Shown here: piece after piece, positions 43,494 to 53,335 of the stretch
Layout: every line of letters begins with the position of its first letter
Numbering within the stretch: the stretch's first letter is position 1
DNA from: Rebecca billardiae RCC1528
Taxonomy: Eukaryota > Haptophyta
Direction of reading: 5' to 3'
NCBI GenBank assembly: GCA_965240325.2
Contig: OZ251232.1
Location: 434,001-498,000 of the forward strand
DNA length: 64,000 nt
Position numbers and translations under genes: made by a program
Notes under the pieces: generated by a model
The model's database searches: none
Told to the model about the DNA's origin: nothing
The model's input: the letters and a program-made list of their open reading frames with translations, nothing else

Positions 43494-44195
43494 ATGGATG
43501 CTTCCCCTCCAGCGAAGCAGCACCATCAGTTCAAGCTGGTCGTGCTGGGCGAGGTCGCCGTCGGCAAGTCCAGCCTCGTCTTCCGCTTCGTACGAGGCCG
43601 TTTTCTTGACTCGCACGAGCCGACGATCGGCGCGAGCTTCTTGGCAAAGACCGTGGATGTCGACGGTGTACCAGTGAAGCTGGAGCTGTGGGATACGGCT
43701 GGGCAGGAGAGATATCAGTCACTGGCGCCCATGTATTTTCGTGGGGCCGCGGCAGCCATGATTGTCTTCGACATCACCGAGAGAGGCAGTTTTGACCGCG
43801 CACGCTCTTGGGTCGATCGCCTGCGAGAGCAAGCGCAGACCAACATTGTGATCGCTCTGGTGCGTGGCTGTGCGCGCTTGCGCGCTCGCGCGCTTGCGCG
43901 CTCTGACCCCAGCCCCAATCCTGCGCCACCACGCTTCGGCCGCGCGCAGGTGGGCAACAAATGCGATCTCGAGGAATCTCGCGCGGTCAGCACGCAGGAG
44001 GCATACGAGTACGCAGACTCCAACGGGCTCCTCTTCATGGAGACGTCCGCGAAGACCGCCGAGAACGTGTTCGAAGTGTTCGACATGATCGCGTCCATGC
44101 TGCCCGGGCTGGCAGGAGGTGGCAGACCGCAGTCGCTGCGTCTGAACGACATGAATTTGTCGGCGCGGGATCAGCAGCGAAGGCCATGCTGCTGA
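43494..44195 (+). CDS. Rab5-family small GTPase
   Basis: Two exons, 43494-43859 and 43950-44195, 203 residues. Rab5/21/22 GTPases steer early endosome traffic. Motifs: [10 protein letters not shown] (P loop), [13 protein letters not shown] (switch I; TIGASF is typical of Rab5/22), [21 protein letters not shown] (switch II), [14 protein letters not shown] and a C-terminal CC for double prenylation. The 90-nt intron is in frame and open, but reading it would insert an Arg/Ala-rich loop between NIVIAL and VGNKCD; donor GTGCGT and acceptor CGCAG remove it cleanly. The start codon [17 protein letters not shown] is the last Met before the domain. Confidence 0.92.
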   Translation: MDASPPAKQHHQFKLVVLGEVAVGKSSLVFRFVRGRFLDSHEPTIGASFLAKTVDVDGVPVKLELWDTAGQERYQSLAPMYFRGAAAAMIVFDITERGSFDRARSWVDRLREQAQTNIVIALVRGCARLRARALARSDPSPNPAPPRFGRAQVGNKCDLEESRAVSTQEAYEYADSNGLLFMETSAKTAENVFEVFDMIASMLPGLAGGGRPQSLRLNDMNLSARDQQRRPCC

Positions 44196-44899
44196 CTGCT
44201 ACACTCCGTGCTACCGTCGTATCGGTCAGAACTCAGTCTGAGTGACTGCGGGCGGACGAGCTGTTGCATGACTACCGTGACGACGCGCGTATTATACCGC
44301 TAGCGCAACTATGTTACTACAGCATACCGTATCATCTACTACGCGTAATTACTTAAATATAATTGTTATTAATATTATTTTTAAATACACTTAAAAAAAC
44401 TCGTTCGGCCCGCCGTGATGTCGTCGTCAGACATCCGGACGATGAATAACCGCGGCGGGTCGTCTAGCAGTCCGTAGCGTATGCGGTATATTCTGTCATC
44501 TGTGAGAGTGACGTCGGCTGACGGCCGCGCCCGCGCGGACCGACCGCCGGGCTGCACCGCAGGCCAAGCCCAAGGTCCAGCAAGGATGAGGAGGACTGAC
44601 TTGGCGCAGGCATCGGGCGTGGCGGGTAGCTTAGCGGCTTGCACATCGGCGCCCGACGGCCCGGGCCCGTAGGCCCGCACCGGGCCTCGCGCGGCCCACG
44701 GGCCGGAGCCAACGCCAGTAGGCGTCACATACGTAATCCGAATCGGCTGGTACCCGGTCTCGTCCGTCGATAGCCGCTGCGGACACAATACCCGGCCGTG
44801 CTGCGTGCCCATTTGACCCGGCAAAGTCCGCACACCCGGTGGACGAGTAGCCCAGGTGCGGCCGGGACGCCCGGGTGCCGGTGGTCAGCAGCGAGAACG
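44196..44899. other. Intergenic region between convergent genes
   Basis: Contains an AT-rich patch at about 44335-44400. No gene, RNA or repeat recognised. Confidence 0.5.
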
Positions 44900-45724
44900 T
44901 CAGCCGCTTTGACAAGCCTGCGACGACCGGCCAGCTGGCTCGACTCGTGACGCCAGGCGGTCCGATGATTGCCTGTCGCGCATAGCATGAAAGACGCGGT
45001 ACTTACCGAGAGGGCTCACCTCCACCGGTGCGGCCCAGAGCGCGGAGGCTGCGCTGCCCGCAGGCTGAGCCGTCAGGGCCATGCCACCGCCGGCGTCAAG
45101 CGCCGCCAGGCTTTCCGCAGCGACGCTCGCAGCCTGTCCACCCTCGGATGAGCAGTGCTGGTCTAGCAGTGGCAGAACCACGCTGGCTTGAGAGAGGGAG
45201 ATGGCGACAAAGTGCCCACCGGGCTTGAGCACGCGCAGCACCTCGGTCATGTATCGCGAGACGTCAGAGTCGAACGCGTCGCCGCACATGAGCGCATCCA
45301 AAGTGCCCTTGTCCACGACGGCATCGACCGAGGTGTCTTCGAGTGGCAGGGCGCGCACATCCATCACCTCCCAGGACAGCCGCTCCTGTGGGCCCGTGCG
45401 CTCTCGGCCATGTGTGATGCATGCTTCCGAGAAGTCTGCGTTGATCACGCGCCAACCCTCGTCACAGAGCGCCTCGCCAAGCCTGCTTGTGCCGCAGCCC
45501 GCGACAAGGATACAGCCGCCACTCCGCGGTGGTTGCTCGATGCGCGCTTGGACTGCAGGGAGCGCGACGTCCACCTCGACAAGCCATTCTGCCGGGGGCG
45601 CAGTGCCGCCGGACCGTGCTCCCGCGTATGCGCTGTTCCAGTACGATCTCAACGAAAAGTTCTCCGCACCAACCGCGGCCAGCACGATTGTCAAGCAGAG
45701 CGCTCGGCGCACACCCACCCCCAT
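44900..45724 (-). CDS. Class I SAM methyltransferase, EEF1AKMT4/METTL13-like
   Basis: 274 residues, one exon. Motifs of this lysine/N-terminal methyltransferase group are clear: YWNSAYAG, ILVAGCGTSRLGEAL (SAM-binding motif I), VINADFSEACI (motif II), SWEVMDVRALPLEDTSVDAV, the signature VDKGTLDALMCG, EVLRVLKPGGHFVAISL and the final strand KYRVFHAMRD. The related human enzymes methylate eEF1A in the cytosol. Here the protein begins MGVGVRRALCLTIVLAAVGA, which looks like a signal peptide or membrane anchor, unusual for the group; a start ten codons earlier is also open. The C-terminal 20 residues are unmatched. It is divergent to the PDI-like gene (131 bp), which also enters the secretory pathway. 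Substrate unknown. Confidence 0.8.
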   Translation of the reverse strand: MGVGVRRALCLTIVLAAVGAENFSLRSYWNSAYAGARSGGTAPPAEWLVEVDVALPAVQARIEQPPRSGGCILVAGCGTSRLGEALCDEGWRVINADFSEACITHGRERTGPQERLSWEVMDVRALPLEDTSVDAVVDKGTLDALMCGDAFDSDVSRYMTEVLRVLKPGGHFVAISLSQASVVLPLLDQHCSSEGGQAASVAAESLAALDAGGGMALTAQPAGSAASALWAAPVEVSPLGKYRVFHAMRDRQSSDRLASRVEPAGRSSQACQSG

Positions 45725-45855
45725 CGTGGGCGTCAACCCGGGTCGTGCATGCAAGTCCGGCCAGGCGGCGAGACCTGTGCCAAAGTCCGGTGCGCGCCGG
45801 CTTCAACCGCCCTGGGCGTGAGCTGGCGGCGCTCGCGCGTGTTTTCGTCGCGACG

Positions 45856-47170
45856 ATGGTGGCCTTCCGCCTCGCCGCCCGGCTGCTGCTGCTGCTGGCC
45901 GCGGTGCACACAGCTCACGCGGATGCCGTGGTAAAGCTCAGCGAAGCAAACTTTGACCAGCTCACCGCCGCCACGGACGCAGAGCGCGCAGTGCCGCATT
46001 TCGTCGAGTTCTTTGGTGCGCACGCGCCGATGCGCGCGATGCGCACGCGCTGCGACGGTCGTTGCTGACGACGACCCACCCTGCGCCGCCGCAACGCCAC
46101 AGCACCATGGTGTGGGCACTGCAAGAAGCTCGCCCCCACCTGGGCCGAGCTCGCCGATAAGCTCAACGCTGACGGAGATGCGACAAAGGTCGCGGCGGTC
46201 GATGCCACGGTCGACAAGCCGCTCGCCTCGCGGTTCGGTGTCCGCGGCTTCCCGACCCTCCTCATGTTCGCGGGCGGCAAGATGTACAAGTACTCAGGGA
46301 GCCGCGACGTCGAGTCGCTGCGGGCGTTCGCCACCGGCGGCTACGCGCAGGCCGAAGGCGCCGACGTGCCGAAGCAGGGTACGGCCATGAGCGCGCAGAA
46401 GGAGCAGGAGGCCGGCATCAAGATGTCTGCCGCTGTGCTCCGGCTGGACGAGGCCAACTTCGACGAGCTCACCGCGGCGACGGACGCGGAGAAGGCCACG
46501 CCCTTCTTTGTCGAGTTCTACGGTGCGCGCCGCGCGGCGCTGTGCGTCGCGCCGCGCGGGGGGAGGGAGGCGGGGCGCTCGCGCCGTGCGGCGTGCGCAC
46601 CTCTCACGTGTCGTGGCCGCGCGCGGCTGCCAACCGCCAACCCGCCGCTCCGCCTCGCTGCCGCGCCGCCGCGCAGCGCCGTGGTGTGGGCACTGCAAGA
46701 AGCTCGCGCCCAAGTACAGCGAGCTGGCGGACAAGCTCAAGGCGGAGCAGTACATCGCCAAGGTGGGCGCGGTCGACGTCACGAGCAACCCGATGCTCGG
46801 CATGCGGTTTGGCATCCGCGGGTTCCCCACGCTGATCATGTTTGCCGGCGGCAAGCTGTACAGGTACGAGGGCGGGAGGTCACTCGAGGAGATGGAGAGC
46901 TTCGTCAAGGGCGGCTACTTGCAGGGCGAGAGCGAGGCCGCGCCGCCGGCGCCCACGCTGGTCGACCGCATCCAGATGGCGCTGGGCGAGCTCTTCAAGG
47001 CCATCGTCAACCTGTACCAGACACAGCTGCCCGCCGCGATGGTGATGACCACCCTCGCGCTGTTCACAGGGCTGCTGGTCGGCTTCGCGTGCGGGCTCAT
47101 CGTCGCGCCCAGCCCCAAGCCGAGGCCGCCCGCGCGGCCGGCGGGCGACGAGAGCAAGAAGGAGAAGTGA
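45856..47170 (+). CDS. PDI-like protein with two CGHC thioredoxin domains and a C-terminal TM
   Basis: Three exons, 45856-46015, 46103-46522, 46677-47170, 357 residues. It would form or rearrange disulfides in the ER. A signal peptide (MVAFRLAARLLLLLAAVHTA) leads into domain 1 (VVKLSEANFDQLTAAT, FVEFFA-PWCGHCKKLAP; Cys57/Cys60) and domain 2 (LRLDEANFDELTAAT, FVEFYA-PWCGHCKKLAP; Cys197/Cys200). Each has the cis-Pro loop GFPTL. A TM helix near residues 310-335 (TTLALFTGLLVGFACGLIV) and a Lys-rich end (ESKKEK) suggest an ER-membrane resident. Both introns split the Ala codon just before PWCGHC, in the same phase, with donors GTGCGC; unspliced, neither active site joins its domain. It is shorter than canonical PDI, with no b domains. 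Confidence 0.9.
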
Positions 47171-48154
47171 AGGTGAACGGCAGCCTGCCGCCTGCTATTT
47201 GCCTTCGGCTTCATTCACTTCCCAGTTCCCACAGGCCGTGGGGACGCGTGGCCAAGCGGGGCACCGGCACGGCCACGCAGGATGCACGGAACCCGAGCAG
47301 AACGACTACAGCGGTATTACACAACATCATGGGGGTCTTCTTTATCCGGCGAATCCTCAACGTCCGTCCGATCGGCAGTCAGCCGTGAGCCGGCCGTTTC
47401 GGCGTCGCAGTGTCGCCTGTTGGCCAGGCCAGGCGTCGCCACCCGCGCGGCCCCGGCTGGCAGACTACGGCAGTCCGGCCGCCCGAGGCCGATCCGCCGG
47501 GCCTTGAAGCGCTCATGATGACGAGCAGAATAAGTATATAATAATTATGTACATATTATTTATAAAAGATATCGCGCGAGCAGAGACCGCGCGCCGGCGC
47601 GCACGCGCCACGCGGCCGTGGACGGCGTCGGGCCGCGTGAGTGGCGGACGGCCTGACGACTGACGAGTGACGGGGGCCCCGCGGGCCCGCGGCGGCCGGG
47701 CGGCGGCGCGCGCGGGCCCGCGGCGGGCGCCGCGGCCGCGGACGGGCGCTGCTTATTATATCTACGACGACTGCTATAGCCCATGCACCATGCGCGCGTG
47801 CTTGATATCGGCTATCATCGCATCACCACTAATCGGATTATATTTATTACAAATTATCACATCCGGGGTAAAAGTCCAAATCTGCAGCGCACGCCAGCGG
47901 CAGCAGTCATCATCCGCCGCGCCGATTCGGGTCAGTGACCAGTTCACCATCGGTCACTCACTCGGCGGTCACGGGTCAGCAGCTGCCACCACGTCAGCCT
48001 GCGACCTCGTCGATGACAGAGTCCTGCACGAAGGCCCGCGCTTCGTCGACAGTCGCCTCCTGTGGCGCCAGCGCGCACGCGGGCATGGGATTGGCGAGGC
48101 GGGCGGGTCAGCCGCGTACAGGGTTCATGCCGATGCGGGCGCAGCGCGGGTGCA
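47171..48154. other. Intergenic region between convergent genes
   Basis: Nearly 1 kb. An AT-rich stretch lies at about 47520-47580, and a GC-rich block with GGGCCCGCGG-like runs at about 47660-47750. No gene recognised. Confidence 0.5.
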
Positions 48155-50552
48155 TCAAACGGCCGCACGGCACGTCGCGCGCACCGGGTGATCGAGCTGC
48201 CAGGCGAGCAGCGCGTTGGTCGCCTTGCCCACGGCCGGGCCCTTGGGGATTCCCAGCTCGAGCAGCTCGTTGCCGTTGATGAGCGGCGCGAGCTGCCACG
48301 CGTCCTGCGAGGCGGAGAAAGCGGGCGGACGGGCGGCGCGCGCGCGTGAGCCGGGCGGCCGCGCTCGCCCGCTCGCGCGGCCGCTTTTCGCGCGCACACC
48401 TGCAGCTGCTCCGCCTCGATCAGCGCGCACAACCTGCCAAAGCCCGCCAGGGTGCGCTGCGTCGTCGGGTCGGCGCGCCATTCGCGCACTTGGCCGGCCG
48501 AGGGGCGGACGGGCAGCGGCGGCAGCGCGCGCACGAGCGCGAGCTGCAGGCATTCCTGCCAGTGGCTGCCGGCGCTGCGGATGATGAGGCCCACCTGCCG
48601 CCGGCCCGCGGGCGGCGAGCGCTGCGCGTGGTCGTGCTCGTCCGACGTGCGCTCGTCCTCGCGCACGAAGGAGTCGGCGAGCTCGGCGAACTCGTGCGCG
48701 TGCGCGTGCATCTTGAGCACGGCGGAGATGTCCTGCGACGTCATGCCGCGCAGCCCGGCACGCATCACGCGCTCGGCGAGTCCCGACGCGCGCCGCACGG
48801 GCAGCGCCGGCACGGCGCGCTTGCCCTTGCGAGCGGTGCCCGCGGCCGGCAGCGCCCTGTCCGGGCGCAGGCGCTCGACGGCCGCGTCGGCCGCGCCGGC
48901 GGTGCTGAGCGCGGGGCTGTGCAGCGGCGCGAGCACGACCGCGACCCACAGCCGCCGTCGCGCCTTCGTGTCCACGTGCATCTCCGTGAGCATCTGCTCG
49001 AGCGCCGCGGTGCTCGGCGCGCCCGAGCTCGCGAGCGCCTCCGCGCCGGCGCGCCCGTCCGCGCGCAGCTGGCGCATCGCCTCGGCCGTCGCGTCGTGCC
49101 AGTCGGAGCAGAGCGCGTTCGCCTCGCACAGCACGGCGTGCAGCGCCTCGATCGCGCCGGTCGACGCGCGGAGCGTGCGCGAGAGCTCGTGCGCGCGCGC
49201 CGCGCGCTCCGCCGCGCCGCCGCACTCTCCGCTGGCCGCCGCCGCGACCGCCGCGCCGACGCCGTCGGGCGCGCCGTCCGCGCTCGAGACGACGCCCGGC
49301 AGCAGGATCGCCTCGTGCAGCCGCAGCTTGTGGATCAGGCGCATCGCGCGCACGGGCGCGGCGCCCGCCGCGCCGAGCATCGAGTAGAGCTCGCGCAGCA
49401 CGCGCTCGCGCGAGATCTTCGCGCCGAGCTGCGCCTGCACACCCGGGTCGTCCATCGCGGCGCGCAGCTGCGGGTCGATCGTGTAGTCGAAGCGCGCGGC
49501 GAAGCGGATGGCGCGGAGCACGCGGAGCGGGTCGTCGAGCAGCGTCTCGAGCGGCGCGAGCGGCGTGGTGATCACGCCCGCCTCCAGGTCCGCCAGCGCG
49601 CGCCCCGTCATGTCCTCGATGCAGTCCGTCTCCAGGTTGTAGAAGAGGGAGTTGATCGTGAGGTCGCGCCGCAGCGCGTCGCTCGTCGGCGAGCCAAAGT
49701 GCACGTCCGACGGGATGCGCGAGCCGGAGGAGTACTCCTGCGGGGGGGCGGCGGGCGCGCGGGGGCGCGGGGCCGCGCGGTGAGCGGGCGGCGGGGCCGC
49801 GCTGCCGCCTTTGGGCGCGGGCGCTCGCGCGAGAGGAGCCGCAGCGTGGCGGCGGCGGCGGCGGCGGCGGCGGAGGCGGAGGCGGAGGCGGGTCTGGGCG
49901 CGGCGCGCGGCCGCACCTCAGAGCGCAGGTTGACAAGGTCCACAGCGAAGCCCTTAATCGAGATGGCGACGGTCTCGAGGTGCTTGGACTGCTCCGGATT
50001 CGCCTGGATCACGCCGATGTGCAGCGGCTCGCCCAGCTCCTCCAGCCGCGCCTTGACGAGCTCGGCGAAGCCAAGGCCCGTCATGTTGTCGAGCGCCAGG
50101 TCGATGTCGTCCGTGTCGCGCCCGAGCAGCTTGTCGCGCACCCAGCCGCCGGCGACGCGCATGACGGTGCCGCACTCCGAGGCGCTCACCACGTCGCGGA
50201 GGAAGTCGAAGAGCTCGCGCTCGCGCGCCGTGAGCCCGAGCCGCTCGCCGCCGCCCGCCAGGTAGCGCGGCTTGCGCTGCTCAGGGCGGTCGCGTGTGGC
50301 GCTGGCCTTGCTCACCGTGGAGAAGGCCGCGCCGAGGTGAGTGAGCGGCGAGCTCGCGGCAAATGCGGACAGGTGCAGCGGCAGGCGCGCCAGCTCCAGC
50401 ATGGTGCATGTTGGCGCGCGCGCGTGCGCGCGCGCCCCAAAGGCCGCCGAGTGCGGTGCCGCCAAAGCGCCGCGCGCGGCAGTGACCGAGGTGCGCGTGG
50501 CGGCGTGCACCGCGAGCACGTGCCACATGAGCGCAGTGGCGTGCACGGCCAT
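48155..50552 (-). CDS. TRNT1: CCA-adding tRNA nucleotidyltransferase
   Basis: Three exons, complement of 49917-50552, 48400-49737 and 48155-48304, 707 residues. It adds CCA to tRNA 3' ends. The class II nucleotidyltransferase head shows GGWVRDKLLGRDTDDIDLAL with its catalytic DxD. Exon 1 ends VDLVNLRSE and exon 2 starts EYSSGSRIPSDVHFG, the conserved junction. Then come RRDLTINSLFYNL and DPLRVLRAIRFAARF. A long Ala-rich body follows, and exon 3 (DAWQLAPLINGNELLELGIP...LLAWQLDHP) is the family's usual C terminus. Introns are 179 and 95 nt, donors GTGCGG and GTGTGC, acceptors CGCAG. The start MAVHATALMWHVLAVHAATR gives an Arg/Ala-rich presequence of about 110 residues that may target an organelle; the internal Met at MLELARLPLH could give a cytosolic form. 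It is longer than the usual 430-550. Confidence 0.9.
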
Positions 50553-50838
50553 CGCTGGCCGCCCCCACGCTGCACGCCGGAAGCCGGCGGTCGCGGGGTC
50601 GCGGCGGCGGCGGTCGCGGGGTTCGAGAAGGGCCGAAAAGCCGCCCCTCGAGGCCTTGATGAAGACGATGTCGCGAACCGGCACGCCTTTTTGGTCCAAG
50701 TCCGAAATATGGCAAGGCCAGGGCCTATTCGTCTTTCCAGGACTTTTCAGGGTCGCCAAGGCCGCGCGGCCCAGATTGCCGCGAGATTGCGGGGAGTTTT
50801 TTTATGCGCGCGCGGTTTTTACGCCCGCCCTCACCCCA
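50553..50838. other. Upstream region of the CCA-adding enzyme
   Basis: Likely promoter/5' UTR. It falls to T-rich sequence near 50797-50820, just before the transposon-like element. No motif recognised. Confidence 0.35.
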
Positions 50839-50840
50839 TA

Positions 50841-51045
50841 TTACCGATTTTGGGCAACTGAAAACATGAAACTGCACTTTTTTGAAAAACGCACTTCAAA
50901 AAGTTTCATCTTTTGAAAACCGGATAACATGAAAACGTTTTTCAAAACCTGTTTTCAAAACGTGTTTTCAAAAAGTGCAAACCTGTTTTCTCTTTTTCAA
51001 AAACGTTTTCACTTTTTGTCTTCTTCCAAAAAGTGACGCTCGAAA
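50841..51045. repeat. Left subterminal AT-rich palindrome array
   Basis: Repeated TGAAAAC / GTTTTCA and TTTTCAAAACCTG units in both orientations, in sharp contrast to the GC-rich neighbourhood. They resemble transposase-binding subterminal repeats. Confidence 0.65.
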
Positions 51046-51250
51046 ACACACGGTGAACAGAATGGCGGCCAAATGTCTACTTCACGGTGGCCGCCGCGCG
51101 ACGCGGGCCGGCGGCCTAGTAAGAACCCTGAGCCGGCGCGGACGGGCACTGGCAGGTGCGCAACCACCCAATACATGCTCCAGACACCGCTCACCAGCCC
51201 CTGCCACTGCGTCTCCTCGTCTATATTACTGCCCGCGACACGCGCGAATG

Positions 51251-51844
51251 TCATCTCAATCGCGGCTGCGTCGCGCGACCGCGCGTCCGCGCGCGCATGC
51301 GGTGCGCAGGCGTCAGATGGCGGAGGTGGAGATGCGGTGCGACGCGCATGGACGATCTCGCGCAGACGCACCTCGCTCGCAGGCCCGCTGCCACTGGATG
51401 CGCCCGGCTGCACCGTCCGTTTGCTGCGCGCAGTCGCAGCCGGCCGTTCTTGTCAACGGTGTTGGTGCGCTTCTTCATGATCTTGCCCACGATCACCTGC
51501 TTGGCGGCCTGCTCGACGCGGCCAGCTCGCGGCATGCTCGTGCCGCGTCTGTTCGAGCTCAGCCCGCCCGCCCGGCACGTGCGGTCGCGGAACGTGTTGC
51601 CGATGATCTTGCCGTCGTGCTCCGACGCTTGTGTGCTCGCGCGGTGCAGCGCGCCGCCGAGTCGCACGATGGCGCGAAGGGCGATGGCGACGACCACGTG
51701 CGGGTAGCACGCGACCGTGCTCGTCCACCGCTTGAGCTCACGCACATACGCGCACCTGGCGTTGAGCGCAGCAAGCACCATCACCTTCACCTCCGCGGCG
51801 GTCGTCGGACGCCGCCGACGAGTTCGCGCACCGCCGCCAACCAC
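51251..51844 (-). pseudogene. Unrecognised ORF inside the transposon-like element
   Basis: A 197-codon minus-strand frame. Its middle (ALNARCAYVRELKRWTS, AIALRAIVRLGGALHRAST, KIIGNTFRDRTCRAGG) reads like a real protein, while its start and end are biased. A neighbouring frame just upstream (about 51800-52000) contains LTREDFCRLWLAAVRELVGG, which could be the preceding part joined by an intron or frameshift. No family recognised; it may be transposon cargo or a broken second ORF. Confidence 0.3.
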
Positions 51845-52189
51845 AGTCGGCAGAAGTCCTCACGCGTGAGCTGCGGCTGCTGCGGTGCCTGAGCAGCGTT
51901 GGCGTAGCCCTCGCACGGCACGTTGGCGTCACGCGCGTGCTGCATCCTCTGCTGCCCGCCGTCACCGGCGTGGCCCTGGCGGTACCTGGCCGCACGCGGC
52001 GCGCACTACGACCTCGTCGTGTCCGCCGACTTTGCGTCTGCCGACGGCTCGGTCCACACTGATCGTCAGCCCTGGGCTCCGCGGGGCCCCGTGCAGCGCC
52101 ACTGCTGTGTGACGATCGCATCGATATGACTCACAGCGACTCACGCGTACTTGTGTCGTAGTAGCAGTATGGCAGCGTCATGCAGGGCA

Positions 52190-53077
52190 TCAGACGACTG
52201 ATAATGACGCTGAGGGCTCCTGCCCGAAGCGCACGGGCCCGCGGAGGGATGAAAGTCGAAAGACATGATGATGATGAGTGAATTGAGTGATGATCGGCTC
52301 GCGTCCGGACGCGCGCATCATCACGCTGCTCGTCGCGCCCAGATTCCGCTGCTCGCCATGATGACGAACGAAGCACGGACTCCTGCAGGCCGATGTGCTC
52401 AGCGGCGCGCTTACTGCGTCGGCGACAGGATCCTCCATCAGCTCCCGCCCCTGGCCCTGTCGCAGCAGGGCACGGCTGAGGGTCACACCCGCTGATGGCC
52501 GGGCGAGACCAAGCATCAAGCGCGCACGCATGCGCGGTCGCCGCGGCGCACTTGCGCGCACCACCGGAACCTCAACGGTCTTCTTGCGCGTCATGCGGAT
52601 GACCTGCATTGCCCTGCAGACGGTCGGCTCGCTGACGCTCAGGCCATACCACAGCGCAAGGCGTGCACACGTTTGGGCCAGCGTGTCTCGCGAGTACATC
52701 GTGACGAGTGCTTTCAGCAGGAAGAGCTGGGGCAGGTCAAAGATCGGCGGGCCAGAGGACGCGACGCCACCCGACTGCGTGCTCACGATCTGCTGCGTCG
52801 CGAGGTACTCCCGCACCCACTTGAACACGGTCGATTTGGCGACGCCCGTGAGTCGAGCGATCTCGTCGTACGTGCACGACGAGTTGCCCGCGCGCAGTCG
52901 GAGGGCAGTCCCCACGACGCGCTGCCGAAGGCACACGTCGTAGCTCCTACCCTGTCGGTACACGCCGTTGTGCGCGTTGACTGCGATCCGCGGCCGTGGC
53001 TCGCGCGGCATCTCCTGTCGCCGCCGATGCCCGCCGCCGCGCGACGCGGTGGGCAACGGTCTTTCTTTCCTCTCCAA
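52190..53077 (-). pseudogene. Transposase-like fragment with helix-turn-helix motifs
   Basis: 295 codons. The segment YDEIARLTGVAKSTVFKWVR is a helix-turn-helix, and about 70 residues on, GLSVSEPTVCRAMQVIRMTR resembles the second DNA-binding helix set of IS630/Tc1 transposases, including the following TRKK. The rest of the frame does not show the expected acidic catalytic residues or a DN...H or NPIE motif, so the catalytic half is lost, frame-shifted or interrupted. Orientation and position inside 28-bp TIRs with TA duplications fit a transposase. It may start at the internal MPREPRPRIAVNAHNG (about 53013). Confidence 0.5.
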
Positions 53078-53079
53078 GA

Positions 53080-53329
53080 AAACTTTTTCAAAACAAAACT
53101 TGAAACACGTTTTGAAAACTTAAGTTTTGTTTTGTTTTTTTGAAACACGTTTTGAAAACTTGTTTTCAAAACGTGTTTCAAAAAAAACAAAACAAAACAA
53201 GTTTTTCGAAAACATGTTTTCAAAAAGATTTTTTCCCAAAACCTGTTTTAAAAAATGAAAAAAGTTTAAAAAAACAAAACAAAACTTGCAAAAACGAAAT
53301 GCATGTTTTCAGTTGCCCAAAATCGGTAA
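53080..53329. repeat. Right subterminal AT-rich palindrome array
   Basis: Mirror counterpart of the left array: GTTTTGAAAAC, CAAAACGTGTTTC and similar units in both orientations, ending in the terminal inverted repeat. Confidence 0.65.
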
Positions 53330-53335
53330 TAAAAT

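Larger units (their letters stand above)
50841..53329. mobile_element. DNA transposon-like element, 28-bp terminal inverted repeats, TA target duplication
   Basis: The left end begins TTACCGATTTTGGGCAACTG at 50841 and the right end (53302-53329) is its perfect inverse over 28 bp. Both are flanked by TA (50839-50840 and 53330-53331), the target duplication of the Tc1/mariner/IS630 superfamily. Inside each end are about 180-230 bp of AT-rich DNA packed with GTTTTCAAAAC-like palindromes, which contrasts with the GC-rich middle. The middle carries a minus-strand ORF with helix-turn-helix motifs and further broken ORFs. No complete DDE catalytic domain could be read, so the copy is either degraded or intron-containing. 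Length is about 2.49 kb. Confidence 0.8.

Noticed and set aside
44900-45100. Possible splice donor GGTAAGT near the end of the methyltransferase gene
   Set aside because: Reading through gives the expected last strand KYRVFHAMRD, so it is treated as coding.
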